A stretch of 64,000 bases of DNA, taken from contig NZ_JABBNT010000002.1 in assembly GCF_012926505.1 (NCBI RefSeq), forward strand, positions 837,951 through 901,950, written 5' to 3'. Both the position numbers and the translations under genes were made by a program. This document shows, in pieces, positions 9,007 through 16,830 of this stretch; positions within the stretch are counted from its first letter, which is position 1, and the number at the start of each line of letters is the position of its first letter. The DNA is from Pacificispira spongiicola. GTDB taxonomy: Bacteria > Pseudomonadota > Alphaproteobacteria > UBA8366 > Aestuariispiraceae. Under the pieces are notes generated by a model. It worked only from the letters and a program-made list of their open reading frames with translations. It searched no databases and was not told the DNA's origin.

Positions 9007-9881
9007 GAGCGTTGGATGTTGCCAAGGCGCTGTTCGTCATCCTGATATGGGGGTCGAATTTCGTCGTTGTGAAATGGGGATTACAGGACTTCTCCCCCTA
9101 TCTGTTGTTGGCCTTGCGGTTCGCATTGATCGCCTGCTTCCTGGTCCCCTTCGTCAAATGGCCGAAAGGTCGATTCTGGCCGATATTCCGGTATTCGATG
9201 ATGCTGGGCGTCATCCATTTTGGCCTGATGTTCTCCGGCATGCAGTATATTGATGCATCCACGGCTGCTCTGCTGAGCCAGTTGAACACCCCGTTCGCCG
9301 TCATCCTGTCGGCCTTCATGTTCAAGGACTATCCCGGTTGGCGGCGTATTCTGGGTATTTCCATCGCCTTCGCGGGTTGCGTCGTCGTTGGCGGGCAGCC
9401 GCGTTTCGAAGGAACATTCATTTGGGTCCTTGCGGTCGTTCTCGCCGCCTTCTGCTGGGCCTATGCCGCAACGCAAGCGAAGCGGCTTGGCGATTTGGAC
9501 CCGTTCACCCTGAACGGTTGGATGGCGTTGATGGTGGCGCCATGCTGGTTCGCGATTTCCTTCCTTGTGGAGGACAATCAGGTCGCGATGATGATGGATG
9601 CGGGCTGGAAAGGCTGGGGCGCGGCGGTCTTCCAGGCGGCCTTCGTCACCATTACCGGCTATGGCATCTGGTACGGGTTGATCAAGCAATACCCGCTCAG
9701 CCGCGTTATTCCCTTCACCCTATTGTTGCCGGTCGTAGGCGTCGCCGGTGGGGTCTTGATTCTGGGCGACGCATTGACGCTGCCGATGATAATCGGCGGG
9801 GCGATGGTCGTCGTCGGTGTCGGTATCGTCACCATCCGTCAGGCAGCAAGAGGGTCGGCCCCGGATGCGGAGGTCCGATGA
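9003..9881 (+). CDS. EamA-family (DMT) metabolite exporter
   Basis: This 292-residue inner-membrane protein has about ten hydrophobic helices arranged as two EamA repeats. The first begins at residue 4 (AKALFVILIWGSNFVVVKWGL), the second near residue 150 (FCWAYAATQAKRLGDLDPF). Drug/metabolite transporters of this group export amino acids or other small metabolites; the substrate cannot be read from sequence. It overlaps djlA by 4 nt at its start and the amidase gene by 4 nt at its end (ATGA at 9878), so the three are tightly coupled. The ending is short and polar, with no extra domain. Confidence 0.88.
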   Translation: MRALDVAKALFVILIWGSNFVVVKWGLQDFSPYLLLALRFALIACFLVPFVKWPKGRFWPIFRYSMMLGVIHFGLMFSGMQYIDASTAALLSQLNTPFAVILSAFMFKDYPGWRRILGISIAFAGCVVVGGQPRFEGTFIWVLAVVLAAFCWAYAATQAKRLGDLDPFTLNGWMALMVAPCWFAISFLVEDNQVAMMMDAGWKGWGAAVFQAAFVTITGYGIWYGLIKQYPLSRVIPFTLLLPVVGVAGGVLILGDALTLPMIIGGAMVVVGVGIVTIRQAARGSAPDAEVR

Positions 9882-10561
9882 CACTGCCCGCCGTTCAGGA
9901 CCGCCCGTCCCCCAATCACGGCCCAAGGCGGCATGGCGGTCCGGTCGACATGCTGGTCCTGCATTACACCGGCATGGCGAGCGCGACGGCGGCGATAGAC
10001 CGCCTGTGCGATCCGACGGCTGAGGTCAGCGCCCACTATTTCGTTCAGGAAGACGGCACGATCCTGCGGCTGGTGGCGGAGGCCGAACGGGCGTGGCATG
10101 CCGGTCTGGCCTATTGGCGCGGGGTCACCGACGTGAATTCCCATTCCATCGGTATTGAAATCCAGAATCCAGGGCATGAATTCGGCTACCGCGCCTTTCC
10201 AGAAAAGCAGATCGCGGCGGTGACCGATCTGTGCCTGGACATTCTGTCCCGGCATTCGATCCCACCGTCCGGGATTGTCGGCCATTCCGATATCGCGCCA
10301 GCGCGCAAGCAGGATCCGGGGGAACTGTTCCCCTGGCGGCAACTCGCGCAGGAGGGAGTCGGAGTCTTTCCGGAAGCCGAGCTGGATACCGACCGGTCCT
10401 TATCCGAGTTGCTGACCGAAATCGGCTATGATCCCGATGCGGACCTTCGCATTAATGCTTTCCAACGACGGTTTCGTCCCCGCAGGATCGACGGCAAGGA
10501 CGATGCCCAATGCCGCGGTCTCGCCGCGCGTTACCTGTCCCTGATTCAAGAGAAAGGCTGA
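9878..10561 (+). CDS. N-acetylmuramoyl-L-alanine amidase (AmpD/AmiD type)
   Basis: This 227-residue amidase_2 protein cleaves the amide bond between N-acetylmuramic acid and the stem peptide. Zinc-ligand candidates are His in MLVLHYTGM, in the middle region NSHSIGIEIQNPGHE, and in GHSDIAPARKQDPG, where the K-x-D pair is also typical. A C-terminal helical segment (about 165-225) resembles a degenerate peptidoglycan-binding domain. There is no signal peptide, so a cytoplasmic anhydromuropeptide-recycling role like AmpD is likelier than an outer-membrane AmiD. The frame is open much further upstream, but the ATG at 9878 overlaps the EamA stop and gives the family's normal N-terminus. Confidence 0.9.
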   Translation: MTLPAVQDRPSPNHGPRRHGGPVDMLVLHYTGMASATAAIDRLCDPTAEVSAHYFVQEDGTILRLVAEAERAWHAGLAYWRGVTDVNSHSIGIEIQNPGHEFGYRAFPEKQIAAVTDLCLDILSRHSIPPSGIVGHSDIAPARKQDPGELFPWRQLAQEGVGVFPEAELDTDRSLSELLTEIGYDPDADLRINAFQRRFRPRRIDGKDDAQCRGLAARYLSLIQEKG

Positions 10562-10565
10562 TCCT

Positions 10566-11159
10566 ATGGGAAAAATTATCGATTACTATTACGGTCATAT
10601 CTCCCCTTGGGCATTCCTCGGCCATGATCGATTGATTGCGATCGCGGCGGAAACAGGCGCGACGATTGCCTATCATCCGATATCGGTCAGCGACATATTT
10701 CCGAAAACGGGGGGGGTCCCCGTCGCGAAACGGTCGCCGGAACGGCGCGCCTACCGCATGCAGGAATTGAAGCGCTGGTCCGCCTATCTGGGCATTCCTA
10801 TCACTTTTGAACCGAAGCATTTTCCCGTCGACGATCATCCGTCCCAATATGTCGCCCTGGCGGCGGCTGACCGGGGCGCGGATCTGGGCTCCCTGTCTCG
10901 GGCGATCATGGCGGCGGTTTGGCAGGAAGAACGCGATATTTCAGACTGGCAGACACTGTCCGGCATCGCATCGGCACAGGGATTGGACGGTCCGGCGATC
11001 GTCGCGTCGGCACAAGCCCCCGCAATGGCCGAAACGGCATTGAAGGTCTGCGAGGACGCCCTCGCCGCCGGCATGTTCGGCGCGCCGTGGTACTGCGTCG
11101 ATGGTGAAACATTCTGGGGCCAGGATCGTCTGCCGATGTTGGCCGACCGGTTGAAATAG
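10566..11159 (+). CDS. 2-hydroxychromene-2-carboxylate isomerase family protein (DsbA-like)
   Basis: The 197-residue protein has a thioredoxin/kappa-GST fold. The N-terminus DYYYGHISPWAFLG contains the SPWA motif with the catalytic serine that replaces the CxxC of DsbA. The C-terminal block AGMFGAPWYCVDGETFWGQDRL is typical of HCCA isomerases, which use glutathione to isomerise a ring-opened aromatic intermediate in naphthalene breakdown. Many genomes carry such proteins without a naphthalene pathway, and none is visible here, so the real substrate is unknown. It follows the amidase gene by 4 nt, so it probably belongs to the same transcript. Confidence 0.85.
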   Translation: MGKIIDYYYGHISPWAFLGHDRLIAIAAETGATIAYHPISVSDIFPKTGGVPVAKRSPERRAYRMQELKRWSAYLGIPITFEPKHFPVDDHPSQYVALAAADRGADLGSLSRAIMAAVWQEERDISDWQTLSGIASAQGLDGPAIVASAQAPAMAETALKVCEDALAAGMFGAPWYCVDGETFWGQDRLPMLADRLK

Positions 11160-11401
11160 GAATTCGCCTTTTCAGCGCGGCTATCGGAATTACCGGTTTT
11201 CAACCTTTTCCGCACGAAGATTGCGTCATTTCGGCGCTGCTTCGTGATTTTCGGTCTTTCTTCAAACCCGTCTCATTTCCCCTCTTCCGCTCAGCCCGGA
11301 TCGACCTCATAACATGGGTAACAATATTGCGTGCCGAATAAAAACCCCCGGTTTTCTGCGGCGCAGCATAAACCCAACAGAGCAGACGATGGAGGTATCC
11401 G

Positions 11402-12475
11402 ATGAGCGTATTTTCGTCCCCCAGCTTCGACGAACACGAAGATGTCGCCTTCCACTATGACGGCGAGACGGGTCTGAAGGCGATTATCTCCCTCCACAGC
11501 ACGGTTATGGGTCCGGCGCTCGGCGGTTGCCGGATGTGGGCCTATGACGACGACGCGGCGGCGCTGACCGATGTGTTGCGCCTGTCGCGCGGTATGACCT
11601 TCAAGAACGCATTGGCGGATCTGCCCTGGGGCGGCGGCAAGTCGGTCATTATCGGCAATGCGAAAACGGACAAGACCCCGGCAATGATGCGCGAAATGGG
11701 CCGCTTCGTGGACAGTTTCGGCGGTCGCTACATCGTCGCGGAAGATGTCGGCACGACACCGGAGGATATGGCCGAAATTGCCAAAACGACTCGGAACGTG
11801 CGCGGTGTGAAGAGTGTCGGTTTCGACCCCTCGCCGGGCACCGCCTATGGCGTCTTCAAAGGCTTGGAAGCCGCCGTTGGGGAAGCGCTGGGCGCCAGTG
11901 ATCTGAAGGGCGTGCGCGTCGCCGTCCAGGGCCTGGGCCATGTCGGATACGATCTTGCCCGCCGACTGCATGCCGCCGGCGCGGTGTTGACCGTGACCGA
12001 TATCGATGCGGCGGCGCTCGCCCGCGCGGAACGGGAACTGGGCGCGACGGTGGTCGGTCTGGACGCGATCTATGACGCGGATGTCGACGTCTACGCCCCC
12101 TGCGCCTTGGGGGCGACGCTGAACGACGACACGATCCCGCGTTTGAAAGCATCGATCGTTGCGGGCGCGGCGAATAACCAATTGGCGGAAACCCGCCATG
12201 GCGACCGACTTGCCGATCGGGGCATCCTGTACGCGCCCGACTATGTGCTGAATGCCGGCGGCGTGATCCATATCTATCACGAGGGACCGGATTTCGACCG
12301 GGACGCGACCTTCGCCCATATCGGACGGATCGGCGGCACGATGCGTGATATCTTCCGCCGCGCGAAGGATGACGGTATCCCCCCACATATCGCCGCGGAC
12401 CGATTGGCGAAGGACAAACTGGCGGCGGCAAAGGCCGGACAACGGAAGGCCAACCGCCCGCTAGCGGCGGAATAA
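11402..12475 (+). CDS. Leucine/valine/phenylalanine dehydrogenase family enzyme
   Basis: The enzyme oxidatively deaminates a branched-chain or aromatic amino acid to its 2-oxo acid with NAD+. Its 357 residues match leucine dehydrogenase. The glycine-rich ALGGCRMW and PWGGGKSVI blocks carry the substrate-binding and catalytic lysines (the second at about residue 80). AEDVGTTPEDM contains the catalytic Asp. The Rossmann motif GLGHVGYDLARRL lies near residue 180. The start has GGAGGT at ideal spacing (11392-11397). It is a single gene between a 242-nt leader and a terminator. Leucine is the best guess; valine or phenylalanine cannot be excluded. Confidence 0.9.
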   Translation: MSVFSSPSFDEHEDVAFHYDGETGLKAIISLHSTVMGPALGGCRMWAYDDDAAALTDVLRLSRGMTFKNALADLPWGGGKSVIIGNAKTDKTPAMMREMGRFVDSFGGRYIVAEDVGTTPEDMAEIAKTTRNVRGVKSVGFDPSPGTAYGVFKGLEAAVGEALGASDLKGVRVAVQGLGHVGYDLARRLHAAGAVLTVTDIDAAALARAERELGATVVGLDAIYDADVDVYAPCALGATLNDDTIPRLKASIVAGAANNQLAETRHGDRLADRGILYAPDYVLNAGGVIHIYHEGPDFDRDATFAHIGRIGGTMRDIFRRAKDDGIPPHIAADRLAKDKLAAAKAGQRKANRPLAAE

Positions 12476-12537
12476 GGCATACGATCACGGTTTTGTGATC
12501 GACCGCCCGAACATCTCAACCCCTTGTAAATATGGAA

Positions 12538-12570
12538 AAGGCGGCCATTCGGCCGCCTTCTTCCTTTTCC
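12538..12570 (+). terminator. Rho-independent terminator after the amino-acid dehydrogenase
   Basis: A perfect 9-bp stem AAGGCGGCC/GGCCGCCTT closes a four-base loop ATTC at 12538-12559. It is followed by a pyrimidine-rich tail (CTTCCTTTTCC) on the plus strand. It lies 62 nt after the dehydrogenase stop and would separate that gene from the iron transporter operon. The tail is not a pure T run, so efficiency may be moderate. Confidence 0.75.
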
Positions 12571-12817
12571 GATGTTCCGGATGCAACGGCACCTTCTTGC
12601 GAATGGGAATGAAACGCGTTATCGATCCCATTCATGATAATAACTCGCAGTTGCATCGCTTGTGATGAAAGAAATTCTGCGTTTGAGGAAACAGCCGTTC
12701 CGCACCGTATTGGGCGCTTTTGCCGCGCCCGGTGATGTCTTGTTTTTTCAAAACCTGCGGACTTTTCTTCGCATCGACTGCAATTTGGCACTCTTACCCC
12801 AAAAAGGACGATCCACC
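12571..12817 (+). promoter_or_regulatory. Leader of the iron importer operon
   Basis: This is the latter part of the only gap over 300 nt in the window (12476-12817); the rest holds the terminator and a small GATCAC/GTGATC inverted repeat at 12483-12500. The leader is AT-richer than its surroundings and must hold the promoter for the iron-binding protein gene. TGATAATAAC at 12635-12644 resembles one half of a Fur box, without a matching second half. AAAAAGGA at 12801-12808 is the likely ribosome binding site. I see no convincing coding frame here. Confidence 0.4.
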
Positions 12818-13849
12818 ATGACTGCCCTTTCCTTCCGCTTGCTCGCCGCTGCCGTCGTTTCGGTCGGCAGCCTGGCATCCGGCCCCGCCCTGGCTGACGG
12901 CGAATTGAACATCTATTCCCACCGCCAGCCGTTCCTGATCGAACCCTTCATCAAGAAATATGAGGAAGAAACGGGCACGCGGGTGAATATCGTCTTCGCG
13001 GAAAAGGGGCTGGTGCAGCGCCTGCAGGCGGAAGGGGAACAAAGCCCCGCCGACGTTATCCTGACCGTCGACATCGCGCGGTTGAGCGAATATGCCGATG
13101 CCGACCTGCTGGCCCCGACCGAGTCCGAGATCCTGGAAGCGGATATTCCGGAACATCTGCGCGACCCGCAGAATCGTTGGTTCGCCTTCGCGAAGCGCAC
13201 CCGCGTCATCGCGGTGGCAAAGGACATGCCGGAAGCCGAACGCCCGAAACGCTATGAAGACCTGGCCGATCCGGTCTGGAAGGGCCGCATCTGCACCCGC
13301 CCCGGCAGCCACGTTTATAACCGCGCGCTGACGGCGTCGATGATCGCCGCGCATGGCGTCGATGGGGCGACCGAATGGGCGCAGGGCCTCGTCGACAATC
13401 TGGCGCGCAAGCCGCAGGGCAACGACCGCGCCCAGGCGAAGGCGATTTACGAAGGCCAGTGCGACGTCGCCATCATGAACAACTACTATTACGGCAAGAT
13501 GCTGACGTCGGAAGACCCGGCACAGCACGATTGGGCCGCCGCCATCGATATCATCTTCCCGAACCAGGGCGAAGGCGACCGCGGCGCGCATATCAACGTA
13601 TCCGGCGGCGGCATCGCCATCCATTCCAAAAATAAGGACGAAGCCCGTCGCTTCCTGGAATTCCTGACCGAACCGGAAGCCCAGCGGCTTTACGCGGACG
13701 TCAATTTCGAGTACCCGGTGAACCCCGCCGTCGGTCCGTCCGACGAGCTGAAGTCCTGGGGCGAATTCCGGGAAGACACCCTGCCGATTGCGCGCATCGC
13801 GGAATTGGCGCCTGACGCGCAGAAGGTCATCGACACGGTCGGATGGTAA
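12818..13849 (+). CDS. Iron(III) ABC transporter substrate-binding protein
   Basis: This 343-residue periplasmic binding protein carries ferric iron to the inner-membrane permease. A signal peptide of about 27 residues ends at ASGPALADG. The mature part opens ELNIYSHRQPFLIEPF. Typical iron-coordinating tyrosines lie in IMNNYYYGKML, and a conserved late motif is INVSGGGIAIHSKNK; together these place it with FbpA/FutA/AfuA. The ATG at 12818 has AAGGA at 12804-12808; upstream extension of the frame would spoil the signal peptide. The permease gene overlaps by 7 nt. No ATPase gene follows. Repression by an iron regulator is expected for the family but no clear operator was found. Confidence 0.92.
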   Translation: MTALSFRLLAAAVVSVGSLASGPALADGELNIYSHRQPFLIEPFIKKYEEETGTRVNIVFAEKGLVQRLQAEGEQSPADVILTVDIARLSEYADADLLAPTESEILEADIPEHLRDPQNRWFAFAKRTRVIAVAKDMPEAERPKRYEDLADPVWKGRICTRPGSHVYNRALTASMIAAHGVDGATEWAQGLVDNLARKPQGNDRAQAKAIYEGQCDVAIMNNYYYGKMLTSEDPAQHDWAAAIDIIFPNQGEGDRGAHINVSGGGIAIHSKNKDEARRFLEFLTEPEAQRLYADVNFEYPVNPAVGPSDELKSWGEFREDTLPIARIAELAPDAQKVIDTVGW

Positions 13850-15531
13850 CAGAGGTTTCCCAGACTTTCCCTGACACATCAACCCGTGCGGCCCGCCGCC
13901 GGTCCAAGGACGGCAACCGACTTTGGACCGGTGCGACGGCCCTCATCAGCCTGCTGCTGCTGGCACCGATCTTCTCGGTTTTCGTCGCAGCATCGGGCGA
14001 CGGTCAGGGAAACTGGGGCCATCTGGTCGATACGGTTCTACCGAGATATGTCGCCAACACGCTGATCTTGATGCTGGGCGTCGGCGGCGTGACGCTGATC
14101 TTCGGCATTTCCAGCGCCTGGGCCGTCACCCGTTATGACTTTCCGGGACGACGGTTTTTCGAATGGGCGTTACTGCTGCCCGCCGCCATCCCCGCCTATC
14201 TGATCGCTTATACCTATACCGATTTCCTGGAATATGCCGGGCCCGTGCAGGGATTGCTGCGCGACATTTTCGGCTGGCAGAGCGCGCGCGATTATTGGTT
14301 TCCCGAAATCCGCTCCATGGGTGGGGCCATGCTGGTCATCGGCGCGGTGCTTTACCCTTACGTCTATATGATGACCCGCACCGCCTTCCTGCTGACCCCA
14401 GGATCTCTGTTCGAGGCCGGTTTGCTGGCACGCCGGAACCTGTTGTTCGGGATTGCTCTTCCCCTCGCCCGGCCCGCGATCATCGCCGGTCTGGCCCTGG
14501 TCATGATGGAAACCATCAGCGATTTCGGTACCGTCGAATATTTCGCCGTCCGCACCCTGACGCTGGGCATCTTCAACGTCTGGCTGGGTATGAACGACCT
14601 GACGGCGGCGGCGCAGATCGCCTGTTTCGCCTTCCTGTTCATCCTGGCGCTGCTGGCCATAGAACTGCATGCACGGTCCCGCCGACGCTATTCCGACACC
14701 AGCAAGAAAGCCGTGCCGCTGAAACGCCTTCGGGCGCGGGGCGTTTCGTTGGCCGGTTGCTTGATCGCCTGTATCGCGCCCATCGCCGTCGGCTTCCTGC
14801 TGCCGGTCGGCGTGTTGCTGTCCTTCATCCTTCGGGGCTATTCGCTGGACGTCACCCCGCAAGTCGTCGATGCTGGCGTCAATTCGCTGATCGTGTCCGG
14901 CGGCACGGCCCTGTTGGTAATCGGTGTCGCCGGGTTCCTGGTCTTCGTATCGACCTATCGCGGCGGACCGATGTTGAAGCGTCTCGCCGCCCTGTCCGCC
15001 GTCGGTTATGCCTTTCCCGGCACGATCCTGGCCATCGGCGTCGTAACGGCGGCGGGTGCGTTGGATTCCGGTGCCGTGGCGGTTCTGCGCGACTGGCTAG
15101 GCTTCGATTTCCGGGGCTGGTTCAGCAGCGGCGTCGGTTTGGTTCTGTTCGCCTGCCTCGTCCGGTTTCAGGCCGTCGGCTATGGCGCGATTTCCGCCGG
15201 CATCCAGCGCCTGCCGCCGAACCTGATGAATGCCAGCCGCGTCCTGGGCCACGGTTTCGGCGCCAGCCTGCGCAAGGTCGTCCTGCCGCTGATGCGCGGC
15301 TCCATTCTGGCGGGCGGGTTGCTGGTCTTCGTCGACGTGATGAAGGAACTGCCGATGACGCTGCTGCTGCGGCCTTTCAACTTCGAAACCTTGGCGACCT
15401 ATGTCTACCAGTATGCCAAGGACGAGTTGCTGGAACAGGCGGCGATGCCCGCCCTGATGATCGTTATCGCCGGGATCGGCCCCGTCATGCTGATGAATGC
15501 CGCCCTGCGCCGGTTGACGCGCGGTAGCTGA
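13843..15531 (+). CDS. Iron(III) ABC transporter permease (FbpB type, fused)
   Basis: This 562-residue inner-membrane protein contains two tandem permease modules, each with about six helices, as in FbpB and AfuB. The first ends near residue 275; the second begins near residue 300 (RGVSLAGCLIACIAPIAVGF). The EAA loop of the second half is recognisable in NASRVLGHGFGASLRKVVLPLMRG. The start overlaps the binding-protein gene, consistent with translational coupling. The cognate ATPase (FbpC) is absent: the gene directly downstream is on the opposite strand and encodes a cytochrome. The ATPase must come from another locus. Confidence 0.92.
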   Translation: MVTEVSQTFPDTSTRAARRRSKDGNRLWTGATALISLLLLAPIFSVFVAASGDGQGNWGHLVDTVLPRYVANTLILMLGVGGVTLIFGISSAWAVTRYDFPGRRFFEWALLLPAAIPAYLIAYTYTDFLEYAGPVQGLLRDIFGWQSARDYWFPEIRSMGGAMLVIGAVLYPYVYMMTRTAFLLTPGSLFEAGLLARRNLLFGIALPLARPAIIAGLALVMMETISDFGTVEYFAVRTLTLGIFNVWLGMNDLTAAAQIACFAFLFILALLAIELHARSRRRYSDTSKKAVPLKRLRARGVSLAGCLIACIAPIAVGFLLPVGVLLSFILRGYSLDVTPQVVDAGVNSLIVSGGTALLVIGVAGFLVFVSTYRGGPMLKRLAALSAVGYAFPGTILAIGVVTAAGALDSGAVAVLRDWLGFDFRGWFSSGVGLVLFACLVRFQAVGYGAISAGIQRLPPNLMNASRVLGHGFGASLRKVVLPLMRGSILAGGLLVFVDVMKELPMTLLLRPFNFETLATYVYQYAKDELLEQAAMPALMIVIAGIGPVMLMNAALRRLTRGS

Positions 15532-15532
15532 C

Positions 15533-16717
15533 TTAAAGGCTGGTCAGGAAGGCGATCAATGCGTCGCGGTCTTCTTTCGACAAGGCCATGAACCCTTTCC
15601 GTGCCCCAGCCGCCGATCCGTCGTGCCAAAGGATCGCCTCCGCCGCCCCCCGGGCCCGCCCGTCATGCAGCAGCGGGAAGGCCGGGTCCTTCTTCAACAC
15701 CCGTCCCAATCCCCAGAGCGGTGCTGTCCGCCATTTCGCACTGTCCACCCCGCCTTCCGGCAAACCGTCATCCAGACCCGGCCCCATATCGTGCAAGGCG
15801 AGGTCGGTATAGGCATGCACCATGCCCGATCCCATCTGTTTCGGCAGGTCGGGGCGGTGGCACTGCGCGCAGCCGATCTTGGTAAACAGCATCTTTCCCA
15901 AGGCAGGCGGAGGATCGGGTTCCGGCGCGGCCAGATGGTCGGTGAACAGGGTCAGCAGCATCAAGCGCGCGCCGTCGATTTCCGGTTTCCCTTGCGCGCA
16001 TCCATCCGACGGGCAAATCGGGACGGGCTGATAGTGGGAGGTGATCCCGATATCCTGGGACAGTGCAGCCGCGTTCTGGGTGACCAGGGTCGGTTCAAGC
16101 GCTTTCCATCCGAAGAGTCCGGGCGTGAACTGGGGCCCGACCGCGTCCGCCAGCGCGCCGACGCCGTAAACTTGCGGCGCGACGCGGATAGACCAGCGCG
16201 CATCCGGTCCGGGATCGGGTGCGATGGTCAGGACCGGGCGGCGCAGTTCGTATTCCGTCCCGTCGGGAAATTGCCCCGACATCGGCTCCCAATCCAGGGA
16301 AAGCGATGCCTCAGGCGCAACATCCGGAACCGCGCGGTCCTGAATTTGCGTGCCGAAGACGGGATGCGCAGAAACCTTGCCGTCCTTGTCCACCACGCCG
16401 ATGCGCACCAGCGCCGTAAGGAAGGGAGAGTTCGGTCCTTCCGGCGGCTTCCCGCGCCCACCCGCGCCATGGCAGGATGCACAGGACAGGCGATTGTAAA
16501 GCGGCCCCAGCCCGACCAAATCGTCCGGTCCGTTTGTGCCTGACGGCCGCCAGTGACCGTTGAAGATCAGACGCCCTTCCTCGTAAGCTTGCCGCATTTC
16601 GGCGGACAATCCGGCACGCGGCGCCAGCGGATCGGGCGGCAGATCCTGCGCATACGCGACCGTTCCCACGACCGCGAGACCACAGACAAGCAGACAGAAA
16701 GACAGAAACCTGAACAC
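15533..16717 (-). CDS. Di-heme oxidoreductase family c-type cytochrome
   Basis: This 394-residue periplasmic protein has a signal peptide (cleavage probably after VAYA, residue 23) and two haem c sites. CASCH is at residues 79-83 and CAQCH at 283-287. The length, spacing and C-terminal sequence (ALSKEDRDALIAFLTSL) fit the di-heme oxidoreductase (DHOR, thiol oxidoreductase-like) family. Members are often encoded beside imelysin-like or other iron-uptake proteins. Here the gene converges on an iron ABC importer with only one base between stops, which supports a link to iron redox or uptake. The physiological electron partner is unknown. Confidence 0.87.
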   Translation of the reverse strand: MFRFLSFCLLVCGLAVVGTVAYAQDLPPDPLAPRAGLSAEMRQAYEEGRLIFNGHWRPSGTNGPDDLVGLGPLYNRLSCASCHGAGGRGKPPEGPNSPFLTALVRIGVVDKDGKVSAHPVFGTQIQDRAVPDVAPEASLSLDWEPMSGQFPDGTEYELRRPVLTIAPDPGPDARWSIRVAPQVYGVGALADAVGPQFTPGLFGWKALEPTLVTQNAAALSQDIGITSHYQPVPICPSDGCAQGKPEIDGARLMLLTLFTDHLAAPEPDPPPALGKMLFTKIGCAQCHRPDLPKQMGSGMVHAYTDLALHDMGPGLDDGLPEGGVDSAKWRTAPLWGLGRVLKKDPAFPLLHDGRARGAAEAILWHDGSAAGARKGFMALSKEDRDALIAFLTSL

Positions 16718-16787
16718 GAACCCTCAGGACAAGCTGGAGCGAGCGAAAGCGACACGCCCGCCTTCGGAACGCTCCCCTTCCGGAAGG

Positions 16788-16826
16788 CCCTCCCGGAAAG
16801 CCCACCCGGAAAACCCACCTGGAAAG
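16788..16826. repeat. Three tandem 13-bp repeats between putA and the cytochrome gene
   Basis: The units are CCCTCCCGGAAAG, CCCACCCGGAAAA and CCCACCTGGAAAG, back to back. They lie directly downstream of the putA stop on the minus strand, beside the perfect palindrome CCTTCCGGAAGG (16778-16789). No ribosome binding site or gene lies here. The repeat may simply be slippage, or part of transcript 3' end structure. Confidence 0.6.
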
Positions 16827-16830
16827 TTCG

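Noticed and set aside
12635..12653. Possible Fur box upstream of the iron importer
   Set aside because: Only one half (TGATAATAAC) resembles the consensus; the other half does not match, so I do not call an operator.
12516..12878. Small minus-strand frame across the iron importer leader
   Set aside because: It runs through the terminator and the signal-peptide region of the binding protein, has no ribosome binding site, and its Arg/Lys/Ser-rich translation looks random.
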